Assembly: GCA_002390745.1 (NCBI GenBank)
Contig: DGQK01000069.1
Span: 1 to 64,000 of the forward strand
Direction: 5' to 3'
DNA: 64,000 nucleotides
Source of the DNA: Bacteroidetes bacterium UBA4416
Lineage (GTDB): Bacteria; Bacteroidota; Bacteroidia; B-17B0; Aurantibacillaceae
In this document: piece by piece, positions 8,557-17,735 of the stretch
Layout of the letters: each line of letters begins with the position of its first letter
Numbering within the stretch: the stretch's first letter is position 1
The notes under the pieces: model-generated
The model's input: the letters and a program-made list of their open reading frames with translations, nothing else
Told to the model about the DNA's origin: nothing
Database searches by the model: none
Translations under genes and position numbers: made by a program

Positions 8557-10125
8557 ATGGCCTTTTACGTCAGTTATAAAATCCATCCGCTCTGCCAGAA
8601 ACTACTGGGAGTAATCCTGCTGGTGCTGCTTTCCCATACGGGTATCAGCCAAAGCCAGGTGAAAACAGACAATGGCAAAACAATCAAGATCAATCATGCG
8701 GGCCGGCTGGCCTATGATAAATCATTGGGCGTGGATGCCCGCCGCCTGATCGGCAATGTGGAGTGTGAGCATGACGGAGCGGTCATGCGCTGCGACAGTG
8801 CCTACCTGTACACGGATAAAAAAATGGAGGCCTTCGGGCATATCTCCATCATCAAAGGCGACAGCATCTTTGTATACGGCGACTCGCTGAAGTACGATGC
8901 CAATACCAAACTGGCCAACCTGAAAGGCAATGTCAAGTGTATTGAAAAGGACATGACGCTCACCACCAATATTCTTACCTATGAAGTAGGCAAAGGCATA
9001 GCGAGCTATTACAATGGCGGAACGATTGTGAATAAGGAGAATACACTGGTAAGCAAGAACGGGCATTATTATTCTGCTACCAAGGCTCTCTCTTTCCATT
9101 ATGATGTGGTGCTTACCAACCCGGATTATAAAATGCGGAGCGACACCTTGCGCTACAATACGATTAATAAAACCTCGTACTTTCTGGGCCCCTCGATCAT
9201 TACCAGCAAGGAAAATTATATTTACTGCGAAAACGGCTGGTACGATACGGACAAGGAGGTGTCGCGCTTCAGCAAAAATGCTGTCATTACCACCAAAGAT
9301 CAGAAGCTGACAGGCGATAGCGTATTTTATGACCGTAAAAAGGGATATGGCCGGGCCACCAAAAATGTACAGATCCTGGATACCACCAATAAATCCATCA
9401 TCACGGGGCAGTTTGCCGAGCACTATGAAAAGGGTAACCGCTCGAAGGTAACAGGCGACGCGATCTATGGCCGGGTGATCGATAAAGACACGCTCTTTCT
9501 TTCGGCGGAGGTATTGCTTTACGACGAGCCCGATTCGCTGCACTCCTACGTGAAAGCATTCCGGCAGGTGAAGATCTTCAAAAAAGATATGCAGGGCATT
9601 TGCGATTCGCTGGTATACACCATCCATGACTCGCTGATGAAGATGTACAACTCGCCCGTATTATGGACAAATAACGGGCAGGTTACTGCCAAAAGCATCA
9701 ACGTAACAGCGGGGGGGCATTCGGTGAAATATTTCGAGCTGCTCACCAATGCCATCGTGATCCAGAAAGTGGACAGCCTGGATGAGGATAAATTTAATCA
9801 GATCGCAGGGCGCCGCATCGAAGGTTTTTTTGAAAAAGATTCGATCCGAAAGATGAACGTGGTGGGCAATGCCCAGATCATTTATTACCTGAAACAGAAA
9901 AAAAAGTACAAAGGCGTGAATAAAACCATCTGCAGCGATATTACTGTTTGGATGGATAAAGACGGGGTGGACAGGGCGACCTTCCGCAATAAACCGGAGT
10001 CCACGGTATTCCCGCTGGCCGAATTCAATGACAAAGATACGCGCCTGAAAGATTTCGTCTGGCTTGAAAACAGGCGCCCCAAGAAAAAATCGGACATTCT
10101 CATCAGGGAAACTCCCGGCAGGTAA
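8557..10125 (+). CDS. OstA-like / LptA-fold periplasmic protein
   Basis: The 522-residue protein has a signal segment (KLLGVILLVLLSHTGISQSQ, residues about 15-34) followed by repeating beta-strand units such as CDSAYLYTDKKMEAFGHI and GDSLKYDANTKLANLKGNV. These are typical of the OstA / LptA beta-jellyroll that carries lipopolysaccharide across the periplasm. At 522 residues it is much longer than LptA (about 185) and lacks the LptD barrel, matching the long OstA-like proteins of Bacteroidota. It is likely part of LPS or lipooligosaccharide transport, or an envelope scaffold. It stands alone, with no lpt genes beside it. The C-terminus is basic (ENRRPKKKSD). Family assignment is good; role inferred. 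Confidence 0.78.
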   Translation: MAFYVSYKIHPLCQKLLGVILLVLLSHTGISQSQVKTDNGKTIKINHAGRLAYDKSLGVDARRLIGNVECEHDGAVMRCDSAYLYTDKKMEAFGHISIIKGDSIFVYGDSLKYDANTKLANLKGNVKCIEKDMTLTTNILTYEVGKGIASYYNGGTIVNKENTLVSKNGHYYSATKALSFHYDVVLTNPDYKMRSDTLRYNTINKTSYFLGPSIITSKENYIYCENGWYDTDKEVSRFSKNAVITTKDQKLTGDSVFYDRKKGYGRATKNVQILDTTNKSIITGQFAEHYEKGNRSKVTGDAIYGRVIDKDTLFLSAEVLLYDEPDSLHSYVKAFRQVKIFKKDMQGICDSLVYTIHDSLMKMYNSPVLWTNNGQVTAKSINVTAGGHSVKYFELLTNAIVIQKVDSLDEDKFNQIAGRRIEGFFEKDSIRKMNVVGNAQIIYYLKQKKKYKGVNKTICSDITVWMDKDGVDRATFRNKPESTVFPLAEFNDKDTRLKDFVWLENRRPKKKSDILIRETPGR

Positions 10126-10161
10126 ATCTCTTTTTTTAACATATTATTTGCTTAGATAGTG

Positions 10162-10169
10162 TATTTTTG
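10162..10169 (+). promoter_or_regulatory. Putative TAnnTTTG -7 box before the lectin-like T9SS gene
   Basis: TATTTTTG ends 8 bases before the ATG at 10178. No -33 TTTG at normal spacing, so moderate support only. Confidence 0.45.
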
Positions 10170-10177
10170 ACATTGTT

Positions 10178-12052
10178 ATGCAAAAGTGGCTTGTTCTATC
10201 CTCTGCTCTTCTGTTGGCTCTTTCAGCATTGCCGCAAACCGGCCCCGCCGGGGTTGGCTCGCCAAACACGAATGTGTTCTGGGTGAAAGCAGATAAAGGC
10301 ACCTCTACCACCGTCAACAACACACCCATCAGCACCTGGAACGACCAATCGGGCAACGGCATCCATGTTTCCCAGAGCAATGCGGTTCAGCAGCCGTCCT
10401 TTGCCACCAATGTCATGAATGGCTTTCCGGCTATTGCCTTTGATAACAACTCTAGCTCGGGCCAAAACGATTTCCTGACAGCCCCCGACAACCCGAAGCT
10501 GGACAATACACCTGGCTATTCTTTTTTTACCGTCACCAGGATGAACGCCATTGGCGGTGATGCGCGCTGTATTATTTCCAAACGTACTTCTATTGATATT
10601 GATGAAGCCTTTATGCTCTTCTACTGGGAGCCCAGCTACTTCTACCTCGATATCGACGGCCTCGGCGACAGGCAATCGACAAGCCCGGTGACCTACACAA
10701 CCAACACGCCTTACATTATTGACGGTATTTATGACGGCACGCTTCCTGCTGCGTCACGAACAAAAATTTACGAAGGAGAAAGCCTGAGGAAAACTTTTTC
10801 TGAAACAAGTGCGAATGTTCCCGACAAACCTTCTCCCCTCAACCTGGGCTGCACACACGCAGCCAATAACCGGCCTTTCGGCGGCTACATGGCAGAGGTG
10901 ATCGTTTATACCGTAACGGTGAATGACGCACAGCGCATCATCGTGAATAATTATTTATCTTCGAAATACGACATTGCCCTAAGCGCTAATGACAAGTACG
11001 CCGGCGATACACCCGCCAATGGCAATTACGATCTGGAAGTGGCAGGCGTCGGGCGCGAAAGCTCGGGCAGCAATCCTGCCTTTTCAGCCTCTGTGAGCGG
11101 AGGCCTTACCATCACCAATACTGCCGGGCTCGATGCAGGCGATTACATCCTGGCAGGCCATGCATCGCCCACCAACGCGCAGATCACCTCCGATGTGGGG
11201 GGCATGACCGGCATTAACAATGCCCGATGGCTTCGCATCTGGTACATCGATGTTACCAACACCGGCACTGCATTGACCAATACAATCGAGTTCGACATGA
11301 GCGACGGCGGTGTAGGCTCTGTTCCTATTGCGATCGCGGGCAATTACGTGTTGCTGTACAGGGCCGGACAAACCGGTAACTGGACCGAGCTGACCACGGC
11401 TTCCTCTATTTCGGGCGACCAGGTGATCTTTTCGGGCGTGACGCTCAGCAATGACGGTTATTATACCATCGGTACGAGAAACTACCTGGTGAGCCCGCTG
11501 CCGGTGGAGCTCATACAGTTTGATGCGGTTGCCAATGGAGATGCCGTGGATATCCGATGGACAACGGCTTCTGAAAAGGACAATGCTTTTTTCACGGTTG
11601 AGAAAAGCCGCGACGGCCTTGCCTTCGAAACGCTCAGCACTCAAAAGGGCGCGGGCAACAGCACAACCCGTACGAGCTACTATGAAAAAGACCGGAAGCC
11701 TTTTGAGGGCCTGTCCTATTACCGCCTGAAGCAATACGACCTGAATGGCAGGTATACCTATTCGGCTATTAAAGCTGTAGACCGTAGCGGGCTGGCGAAT
11801 ACAGACATTCTCGTGTTTCCCAATCCTTCCGACGGCAACATCCGCCTCAGGCTGAAGGGCTTTAAAAAAGAAGCGGTCGAACTGGCGGTAACGGATGCGA
11901 TGGGCAGGCTCTGTATTTCACGCAGCCTGACTGTGCAGGATAACGAGGAAGACATCCTGCTCAATGGCGGGCGGCAACTGGCACCGGGCACTTACGTGCT
12001 TGCCATTAGCACGAAAGACAACGTATACAGGCGCAAAATTACTGTGAACTGA
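10178..12052 (+). CDS. T9SS type A cargo with concanavalin-A-like (LamG-like) domain
   Basis: The 624-residue protein has a signal peptide (WLVLSSALLLALSALPQ). Residues about 25-260 contain the WNDQSGNG and MAEVIVYTVTVNDAQR segments seen in Bacteroidota LamG / ConA-like lectin modules. Beta-sandwich sequence follows, including a PLPVELIQFDA linker near 440 that commonly precedes sorting domains. The last about 80 residues (VFPNPSDGNIRLRL to YVLAISTKDN...ITVN) form a type A T9SS sorting domain. It is presumably cell-surface or secreted and carbohydrate-related, but no catalytic residues are visible. It follows the OstA-like gene by 52 bases yet has its own -7 box. Confidence 0.78.
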   Translation: MQKWLVLSSALLLALSALPQTGPAGVGSPNTNVFWVKADKGTSTTVNNTPISTWNDQSGNGIHVSQSNAVQQPSFATNVMNGFPAIAFDNNSSSGQNDFLTAPDNPKLDNTPGYSFFTVTRMNAIGGDARCIISKRTSIDIDEAFMLFYWEPSYFYLDIDGLGDRQSTSPVTYTTNTPYIIDGIYDGTLPAASRTKIYEGESLRKTFSETSANVPDKPSPLNLGCTHAANNRPFGGYMAEVIVYTVTVNDAQRIIVNNYLSSKYDIALSANDKYAGDTPANGNYDLEVAGVGRESSGSNPAFSASVSGGLTITNTAGLDAGDYILAGHASPTNAQITSDVGGMTGINNARWLRIWYIDVTNTGTALTNTIEFDMSDGGVGSVPIAIAGNYVLLYRAGQTGNWTELTTASSISGDQVIFSGVTLSNDGYYTIGTRNYLVSPLPVELIQFDAVANGDAVDIRWTTASEKDNAFFTVEKSRDGLAFETLSTQKGAGNSTTRTSYYEKDRKPFEGLSYYRLKQYDLNGRYTYSAIKAVDRSGLANTDILVFPNPSDGNIRLRLKGFKKEAVELAVTDAMGRLCISRSLTVQDNEEDILLNGGRQLAPGTYVLAISTKDNVYRRKITVN

Positions 12053-12208
12053 TTTCATGGTGTTGTAATAGTTAGCGACGACTATAACAGGATCAGATGG
12101 CGAAAGGCACTGTGATCTCTTTCTATTTCCCTGGATCTCATTTCAAAACACAAGGCCAGGCGGGCAGATTATAATGCGTCGCCTATAGCCTTCCGAAAAT
12201 TAGCTTTT

Positions 12209-12238
12209 ATTGCAAAAGACGCCAATGCGATAATTTTG
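12209..12238 (+). promoter_or_regulatory. Promoter of fabG
   Basis: TTG at 12210-12212 and TAATTTTG at 12231-12238, separated by 18 bases, match the Bacteroidota -33 / -7 pattern. The ATG lies 33 bases further on. The rest of the 219-base gap before fabG holds nothing I can identify. Confidence 0.6.
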
Positions 12239-12271
12239 TATATTTAGGCTGTTTAAAATCATCCAACACTT

Positions 12272-13018
12272 ATGAAATTACTTCAGAATAAAGTTGCCAT
12301 TATTACAGGTGCCTCCCGCGGAATTGGAAAAGGCATTGCTACTAAATTTGCCGAACAGGGTTGTAACATCGCTTTCACTTACCTGAGTTCTGTAGAAAAA
12401 GCCAAAGCCTTTGAGGCGGAACTCGCTGCCTATGGTATCAAAGCGAAAGGCTTCCAGAGCGACGCTGCAGACTTCAAAGCCGCAGAGCAGCTGGTAAACG
12501 ACGTAGTCGCAGAATTTGGCACAGTGGATATCCTGGTAAACAATGCCGGAATTACACGCGATACCTTACTGATGCGCATGAGCGAGCAGCAATGGGATGA
12601 GGTAATTAACGCCAATTTAAAATCAGCTTTCAATCTTACCAAAGCCGTGCAAAAGCCGATGCTGAAAGCGCGCAGCGGCTCGATCATCAACATGAGCTCG
12701 GTGGTAGGTGTGAAAGGCAATGCCGGACAAGCCAACTATGCAGCTTCCAAGGCGGGCATGATCGGCTTTACCAAATCGGTAGCGCTGGAGCTGGGCAGCC
12801 GCAATATCCGCAGCAATGCCATTGCTCCCGGATTTATTGAAACGGAAATGACCGGCGCCCTCGATGAGAAAACCGTACAGGGCTGGCGGGATGCTATTCC
12901 ATTGAAACGCGGCGGCACTGCGGAAGATGTGGCTAACCTCACGTTATTTCTTGCAAGCGATATGAGCTCATACATCACCGGCCAATGCATCAATATCTGC
13001 GGAGGGATGCTGACCTAG
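12272..13018 (+). CDS. fabG: 3-oxoacyl-[ACP] reductase FabG
   Basis: The 248-residue short-chain dehydrogenase uses NADPH to reduce 3-oxoacyl-ACP in each round of type II fatty acid elongation, in the cytosol. It has the TGASRGIG cofactor loop (12-19), NNAG (90-93), and the Ser-Tyr-Lys triad at S143 (NMSSVVG), Y156 and K160 (YAASK). PGFIETEM matches the FabG loop. Length equals the family norm (244-248). It is monocistronic here, away from other fab genes, so a related SDR role cannot be excluded, but similarity to true FabG is high along the whole length. Confidence 0.9.
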   Translation: MKLLQNKVAIITGASRGIGKGIATKFAEQGCNIAFTYLSSVEKAKAFEAELAAYGIKAKGFQSDAADFKAAEQLVNDVVAEFGTVDILVNNAGITRDTLLMRMSEQQWDEVINANLKSAFNLTKAVQKPMLKARSGSIINMSSVVGVKGNAGQANYAASKAGMIGFTKSVALELGSRNIRSNAIAPGFIETEMTGALDEKTVQGWRDAIPLKRGGTAEDVANLTLFLASDMSSYITGQCINICGGMLT

Positions 13019-13083
13019 AAATGATACATTTTAAATTATAAATGCTGCTGATTTTTAGTAAAAAATCATAAACGTTTATCCTG

Positions 13084-13117
13084 ATTTAAAATTCATCATT
13101 TAAAATTCATAATTTCC
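13084..13117. repeat. Short AT-rich heptamer-repeat tract
   Basis: Two 14-base units, ATTTAAAATTCATC and ATTTAAAATTCATA, then ATTTCC, each unit being two heptamers starting ATT. The tract ends almost at the ATG of the next gene (13122). Confidence 0.65.
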
Positions 13118-13121
13118 TAAA

Positions 13122-15173
13122 ATGGAACTGATTTCTAATTATCCCTGGTATTACACCCTGTTATGTTTTTTAGCAGGGTTTGTTTTTTCCGCTGCCATGT
13201 ATTTCAGGGATAAGCACCATGCGGAACGGCCGAAGCTGCTGCGCTACAGCCTGGCTACCCTGCGCTTTGCCTCGGTAACGCTGATCGCCCTGCTGCTGCT
13301 GGACATCTTTATGAAGCGCCTGGTGAATGAAACGGAAAAACCCGTGATCCTGGTCATGCAGGATAATTCGTCCTCCATTACGGCAGGCAAGGATTCTACT
13401 GAGATCAAAACGGATTACACCAAAGCGCTGGCAGCCCTGGTGGATGCGGTAAAAGAAAAATACGATGTTAAAACCTACCGCTTCGATTCGGAGCTGAGCC
13501 CGTCGGTCCCACCCATGAGCGGGATTGATTTCAAAGGCAGGGAAACGGACATCTCCAAAGCCTTTTCCGACATTGAGAATAATTACCTGAATAAAAACAT
13601 CGGGGCCGTTATCCTCGCCAGCGATGGTATTTACAATAAAGGCACCAATCCCCTGTATAGTTTCGGCAAGCTCAATGCACCTGTGTATACCATTGCCCTG
13701 GGCGATACTATCCCGCTGAAAGACGTGTGGATCCAATCGGTGATACACAACCAGGTCGCTTACCTCGGCAATTCATTTCCGGTAGAAGTGGTGGTGAACG
13801 CCACCGACCTCAACGGCTCCCAGGCTACAGTATCGATTACGCAGGAAGGCAAGACCCTGAAAAACGAAACCATTGCCATCAATTCCAAAAGCTTCAGCAA
13901 AACCCTGAACTATGTGTTTGACGCGGTCAAACCGGGCATTCAGAAATATACCGTGAGCATTACCGGTGTCGACGAAGACAAAAACAAGCAGAACAATGTT
14001 CAGTCCTTCATGATCGACGTGATCGACAACCGCGAAAAGATCCTGATCCTGGCCAATGCGCCTCATCCCGACATCGCTGCGCTTGAGCAAAGCATCAGCC
14101 ATGCCCAGACCTATGAAGTAGAAGTGGCTCTGCTTAACAATTTCACCAAACCGTTGAAGCCTTATTCCCTGGTCATTCTACACCAGGTGAGCAATACGCC
14201 GCTTGCTCTGGTGAATGACATCAAGGCCAATAACATCCCGGTATTTTTTATCGGGAACAGCGGATTCATCAATGCCAGGAACGATCAGCGCTCCAACGAG
14301 GTGGAAGCTGCCTACAAAAAGGAATTTGCCTTGTTCTCTGTCAGCCCTGAGCTCCAGGGCTATTTCAAAAACCTGCCGGCAGTGAAATGCCCGTTTCGCG
14401 GAAACGTGAATGCGGGCAGCGTGAGCAGCCTCCTTTCCCAGCGCCTGGGTGTGGTAGACACGGATGAGCCTTTGCTCTTCTTTTCGGAAAGCAACGGCGT
14501 GAAATCGGGCGGCTTTACCGGCGATGGCCTCTGGCGCTGGCGGCTAAGGGATTATGCAGATCATGGCAACCACAACCTGTTCAATGAGCTCATCAGCAAA
14601 ACCGTGCAGTACCTTTCGGTGAAAGCCGATAAAAGTTTCTTCAGGGTGTATACAAAAAAAATCATCAACGAGAACGAGGCTCTTGATTTTACTGCGGAAG
14701 TGTATAACCAGAGCTATGAACTCATCACTGATCCGGATGTGACACTCAGCCTGAAAGACAGCAAGGGCAAGGTTTACAACTACACCTTCAGTAAAAAGCA
14801 AACCATGTACAGCCTTTCTGCCGGACAGTTTTCAGCGGGCGAATATACCTGGGAAGCCAAAGTGAAATCAGGCGATAAGCTGTATACGAAAACAGGCCTG
14901 GTGATTGTGAAGGAAGTCGTTTCGGAAAAGATCAATACAGTGGCCAACCACCAGCTGCTCTACCAGATAGCGCAGCAAAGCGGCGGAAAATTATTCTACA
15001 AGAACCAGCTGGAGGCTTTGCAAAAAGCTATCCTGGAAACAGATTCCATCAAATCCATTACGTATTCGCACAAGCAGCTGAATGAGCTTGTGAACCTGAA
15101 ATGGATCTTTTTTGTGATCCTGCTCCTGCTCTCGGCGGAGTGGTTCCTGAGGAAATATAACGGGAAAGTGTAA
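13122..15173 (+). CDS. VWA-domain membrane protein
   Basis: The 683-residue protein has two N-terminal membrane helices (about 8-26 and 42-62), a von Willebrand factor A-like domain from about residue 72, a long beta-rich extracytoplasmic part, and a final helix (WIFFVILLLLSAEWFL) before a short basic tail. The VWA segment has a DNSSS sequence near residue 80 that fits the DxSxS metal site, and SDGIYNKG further on. This layout matches a conserved Bacteroidota membrane family related to BatA-type proteins, though no MoxR or BatA neighbours are present. Probable role is a metal-dependent protein-interaction platform on the inner membrane. Function unproven. Confidence 0.75.
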   Translation: MELISNYPWYYTLLCFLAGFVFSAAMYFRDKHHAERPKLLRYSLATLRFASVTLIALLLLDIFMKRLVNETEKPVILVMQDNSSSITAGKDSTEIKTDYTKALAALVDAVKEKYDVKTYRFDSELSPSVPPMSGIDFKGRETDISKAFSDIENNYLNKNIGAVILASDGIYNKGTNPLYSFGKLNAPVYTIALGDTIPLKDVWIQSVIHNQVAYLGNSFPVEVVVNATDLNGSQATVSITQEGKTLKNETIAINSKSFSKTLNYVFDAVKPGIQKYTVSITGVDEDKNKQNNVQSFMIDVIDNREKILILANAPHPDIAALEQSISHAQTYEVEVALLNNFTKPLKPYSLVILHQVSNTPLALVNDIKANNIPVFFIGNSGFINARNDQRSNEVEAAYKKEFALFSVSPELQGYFKNLPAVKCPFRGNVNAGSVSSLLSQRLGVVDTDEPLLFFSESNGVKSGGFTGDGLWRWRLRDYADHGNHNLFNELISKTVQYLSVKADKSFFRVYTKKIINENEALDFTAEVYNQSYELITDPDVTLSLKDSKGKVYNYTFSKKQTMYSLSAGQFSAGEYTWEAKVKSGDKLYTKTGLVIVKEVVSEKINTVANHQLLYQIAQQSGGKLFYKNQLEALQKAILETDSIKSITYSHKQLNELVNLKWIFFVILLLLSAEWFLRKYNGKV

Positions 15174-15322
15174 AACGGCCTGCAATTCTGGAAAAGTCCG
15201 GAAGATCCTGTTTAGTCTGCCCTTTAAGGGGCTTTATCTCCTTATTCAATGCTACTGTATAAGAATCCAATTTAAATGGAAAATACGGGCGGCCGTTTAA
15301 CACATTCACATTTTCAAATTGT

Positions 15323-15330
15323 TATATTTG
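15323..15330 (+). promoter_or_regulatory. -7 box of the thioredoxin-DUF6029-Omp28 operon
   Basis: TATATTTG, 26 bases before the ATG at 15357. It is the only clear box before this three-gene rightward run. Confidence 0.5.
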
Positions 15331-15356
15331 TTTAACTAAAACCCGAAGTTAAAACC

Positions 15357-15872
15357 ATGAAAAAATTAGTTATTCTATCCTTCCTGGCTGTTTTAAGCCT
15401 CACCGCTTTTAAAACAAACGACAGCGGGAAATTGCCATCTGCAACTGTAAAGACCTTAGACGGCTCTACCGTTAACTCGAATACCTTTTCCAACAACGGC
15501 AAGCCGATCATCATCAGCTTTTGGGCTACCTGGTGCAAACCCTGCAAGAAAGAGCTGGATGCCATCAATGAAGAGTATGCCGACCTGGTGAAGGAAACAG
15601 GCGTGAAGCTGATCGCTATTTCAATCGACGATGCTCGCAGCTCCGGAAAGGTGATGACCGATGTGAAGGCCAAAGGCTGGACGTATGAGGTATACATTGA
15701 CGAGAACCAGGATTTTAAGCGTGCCATGAACGTGAACAACGTACCGCATACATTCATCATCGACGGGGAAGGCCATACCGTTTGGAGTCATAATTCCTAC
15801 GCGGAAGGCGACGAAGAGATCCTGTTTGCCAACGTAAAAAAAGTAGCCAAAGGCGAAAAAATCGAACACTAA
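15357..15872 (+). CDS. TlpA-like periplasmic thioredoxin
   Basis: The 171-residue protein has an N-terminal signal sequence (LVILSFLAVLSLTAFK) and a TlpA/ResA-type thioredoxin fold. The active site FWATWCKPCKKEL carries the WCxPC redox pair, and VPHTFIIDGEG provides the cis-Pro loop. It probably reduces or isomerises disulfides outside the cytoplasm. It is the first gene of an apparent operon: a DUF6029 barrel starts 18 bases after its stop and an Omp28-type CxxC lipoprotein follows, so one or both may be its redox partners. Partner assignment is inference. Confidence 0.87.
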   Translation: MKKLVILSFLAVLSLTAFKTNDSGKLPSATVKTLDGSTVNSNTFSNNGKPIIISFWATWCKPCKKELDAINEEYADLVKETGVKLIAISIDDARSSGKVMTDVKAKGWTYEVYIDENQDFKRAMNVNNVPHTFIIDGEGHTVWSHNSYAEGDEEILFANVKKVAKGEKIEH

Positions 15873-15890
15873 TTTCTCCGACCACATCCT

Positions 15891-17606
15891 GTGAAAAAAT
15901 ACTTACGCTATGCTGTATCAGGCTTAGGCCTTTGTTGTATCCATTCTTCTTTTGCCCAGGTACTGGGCGACCTCAGGCAATCCTCCGTAAGCGGAAACTT
16001 CCAGATAGAAGGCGCTTATTATCAAAAGGACACGGCCATTAAAGCCGATCCGGGCAAAGAGGTGTTCCGTTACAATGCCTTCGGAAATATCAACGCGACC
16101 ATGGGAAATTTTTCGGCCGGCGTCCGTTTCGAAAGCTATAACCCGCCCTTGCTTGGTTACCTGCCGGGCTACAAAGGCTCGGGTATCCCGTACCGCTTTG
16201 CGCGTTATAAGCATAAAGACATCGACATTACCGTAGGTAACTTCTACGAGCAGTTCGGAAGCGGTATTACCCTCAGGGCTTATGAAAACCGAGGTCTCTT
16301 GTATGACAATGCCCTGGACGGAATGCGGGTGATTTTTTCTCCGAAAAGCGGCGTTACCCTGAAAGGCCTGGTGGGCAAGCAACGGACGTATTTTTCCTTA
16401 TCACCGGGCGTGGTACGCGGGATCGACGGGGAGGTGAATATTACCGAGCTGTTCGACTCCCTGGCTAAATCCAAAACCAAAGTGATCGTAGGCGGCAGCT
16501 TCGTGAGCAAATACCAGGAGGATCAGAATCCGACGCTGGTACTTCCTGAAAATGTGGGAACCGGCGCTGGCCGCGTGACGATTATCCGCGGGGGCTTCAA
16601 CTTCAACACGGAATATGCCTATAAGATCAATGACCCATCGTACCAGAACAAATACAGCTATAAACCGGGACAGGCCCTCATTGCTACTGCGGCCTATGGC
16701 TCCAATGGCTTCTCAGCCCAGCTTTCCGGAAAGATGCTCGACAACATGAGCTTCCGCAGCGACAGGGATGCGCAGAATACGATCGATATGATCAACTACC
16801 AGCCTGATTTCAGCAAGTTTCACACTTACTCGCTCATGGCTTATTACCCCTATGCCACGCAGCCGAACGGCGAAGTGGGAGGAACGGCTGAGGTGCAATA
16901 CAAGATCAAAAAAGGTACGCCCCTCGGCGGCAAATACGGCGTGGACATTACCGTGAACGCCTCTTCCTATTTTGCCCTGGACACCATCGGCATCAACCCG
17001 GTACAGGACTCCGCCATGAACCATAAGTACAAAACCAATTATGGCAATGTAGGCGACAAGTACTATCACGACTTCAACATTGAGATCACCAAGAAATTCA
17101 ACAAGCAGCTGAAAATAACGGTGATGTACGCCAACCAGTTCCTGAACCAATCGATCGTACAGTTCAACACACCTGACAAAGAGGAACACCCGGACATCAG
17201 TTCCAACATCGGGGTGATCGATATTACCTACCGTTATAAAACGGGCTCTGCCATCCGTTTTGAAACACAGGGCTTCTTTGCCACCTATAACTACGGTGAA
17301 CATAAGCTGGATAAGGCCGGGAATGTAAACATCACCAACAATACCGGCTCCTGGGTATCGGAGCTCATCGAATGGACGCCGACCTCGAAATGGTTCTTTG
17401 TATTGGCCGATCAGTACAATTACAACAACCCGGATGTAGCCAAGCGAGTGCACTATTACTATGGCAGCGTGGGCTATGTATCGGGCCCTACACGTATTTC
17501 GGTAAGTTACGGACGCCAGCGCCAGGGTATCTTCTGCGCAGGTGGCGTCTGCCGGTTTGTGCCTGCGCAAAGCGGCTTAAGTTTCACCATCTCCTCAAGC
17601 TTTTAA
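15891..17606 (+). CDS. DUF6029 family outer-membrane barrel-like protein
   Basis: The 571-residue protein is read from a GTG, 18 bases after the thioredoxin gene. It has a signal peptide (KYLRYAVSGLGLCCIHSSFAQ) and long amphipathic beta strands, with Tyr/Gly-rich turns and a C-terminal aromatic Phe (SSSF) typical of outer-membrane barrels. The N-terminal text (DLRQSSVSGNFQ, FYEQFGSGITLRAYENRGL) matches what I know as DUF6029. The C-terminal CAGGVCRF segment has two cysteines that could be thioredoxin substrates. The family commonly sits between a TlpA-like protein and Omp28 in Bacteroidota. Function unknown. Confidence 0.75.
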   Translation: MKKYLRYAVSGLGLCCIHSSFAQVLGDLRQSSVSGNFQIEGAYYQKDTAIKADPGKEVFRYNAFGNINATMGNFSAGVRFESYNPPLLGYLPGYKGSGIPYRFARYKHKDIDITVGNFYEQFGSGITLRAYENRGLLYDNALDGMRVIFSPKSGVTLKGLVGKQRTYFSLSPGVVRGIDGEVNITELFDSLAKSKTKVIVGGSFVSKYQEDQNPTLVLPENVGTGAGRVTIIRGGFNFNTEYAYKINDPSYQNKYSYKPGQALIATAAYGSNGFSAQLSGKMLDNMSFRSDRDAQNTIDMINYQPDFSKFHTYSLMAYYPYATQPNGEVGGTAEVQYKIKKGTPLGGKYGVDITVNASSYFALDTIGINPVQDSAMNHKYKTNYGNVGDKYYHDFNIEITKKFNKQLKITVMYANQFLNQSIVQFNTPDKEEHPDISSNIGVIDITYRYKTGSAIRFETQGFFATYNYGEHKLDKAGNVNITNNTGSWVSELIEWTPTSKWFFVLADQYNYNNPDVAKRVHYYYGSVGYVSGPTRISVSYGRQRQGIFCAGGVCRFVPAQSGLSFTISSSF

Positions 17607-17628
17607 TGATCCAATCAACGACCATAAA

Positions 17629-17705
17629 ATAGCCATGTTGCTTACAAAACATAACCAAAGATAACATGGCTATACCCTGCCCGAATGAGTTCGTTCAGGC
17701 GGGCA
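17629..17705. repeat. Two consecutive inverted repeats between the DUF6029 and Omp28 genes
   Basis: First hairpin: ATAGCCATGTT (17629-17639) and AACATGGCTAT (17663-17673), 11 perfect pairs with a 23-base loop. Second: TGCCCG (17678-17683) and CGGGCA (17700-17705). Neither is followed by a T-run, so they look like mRNA-processing, stability or dispersed-repeat elements rather than terminators. Confidence 0.6.
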
Positions 17706-17735
17706 TAAGGCCGAAAAGAAAAATAATAACTACTC

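Noticed and set aside
8323..8614. Two small open frames before the OstA-like gene
   Set aside because: Their sequence is the heptamer tract read in two phases, with no signal, domain or normal composition.
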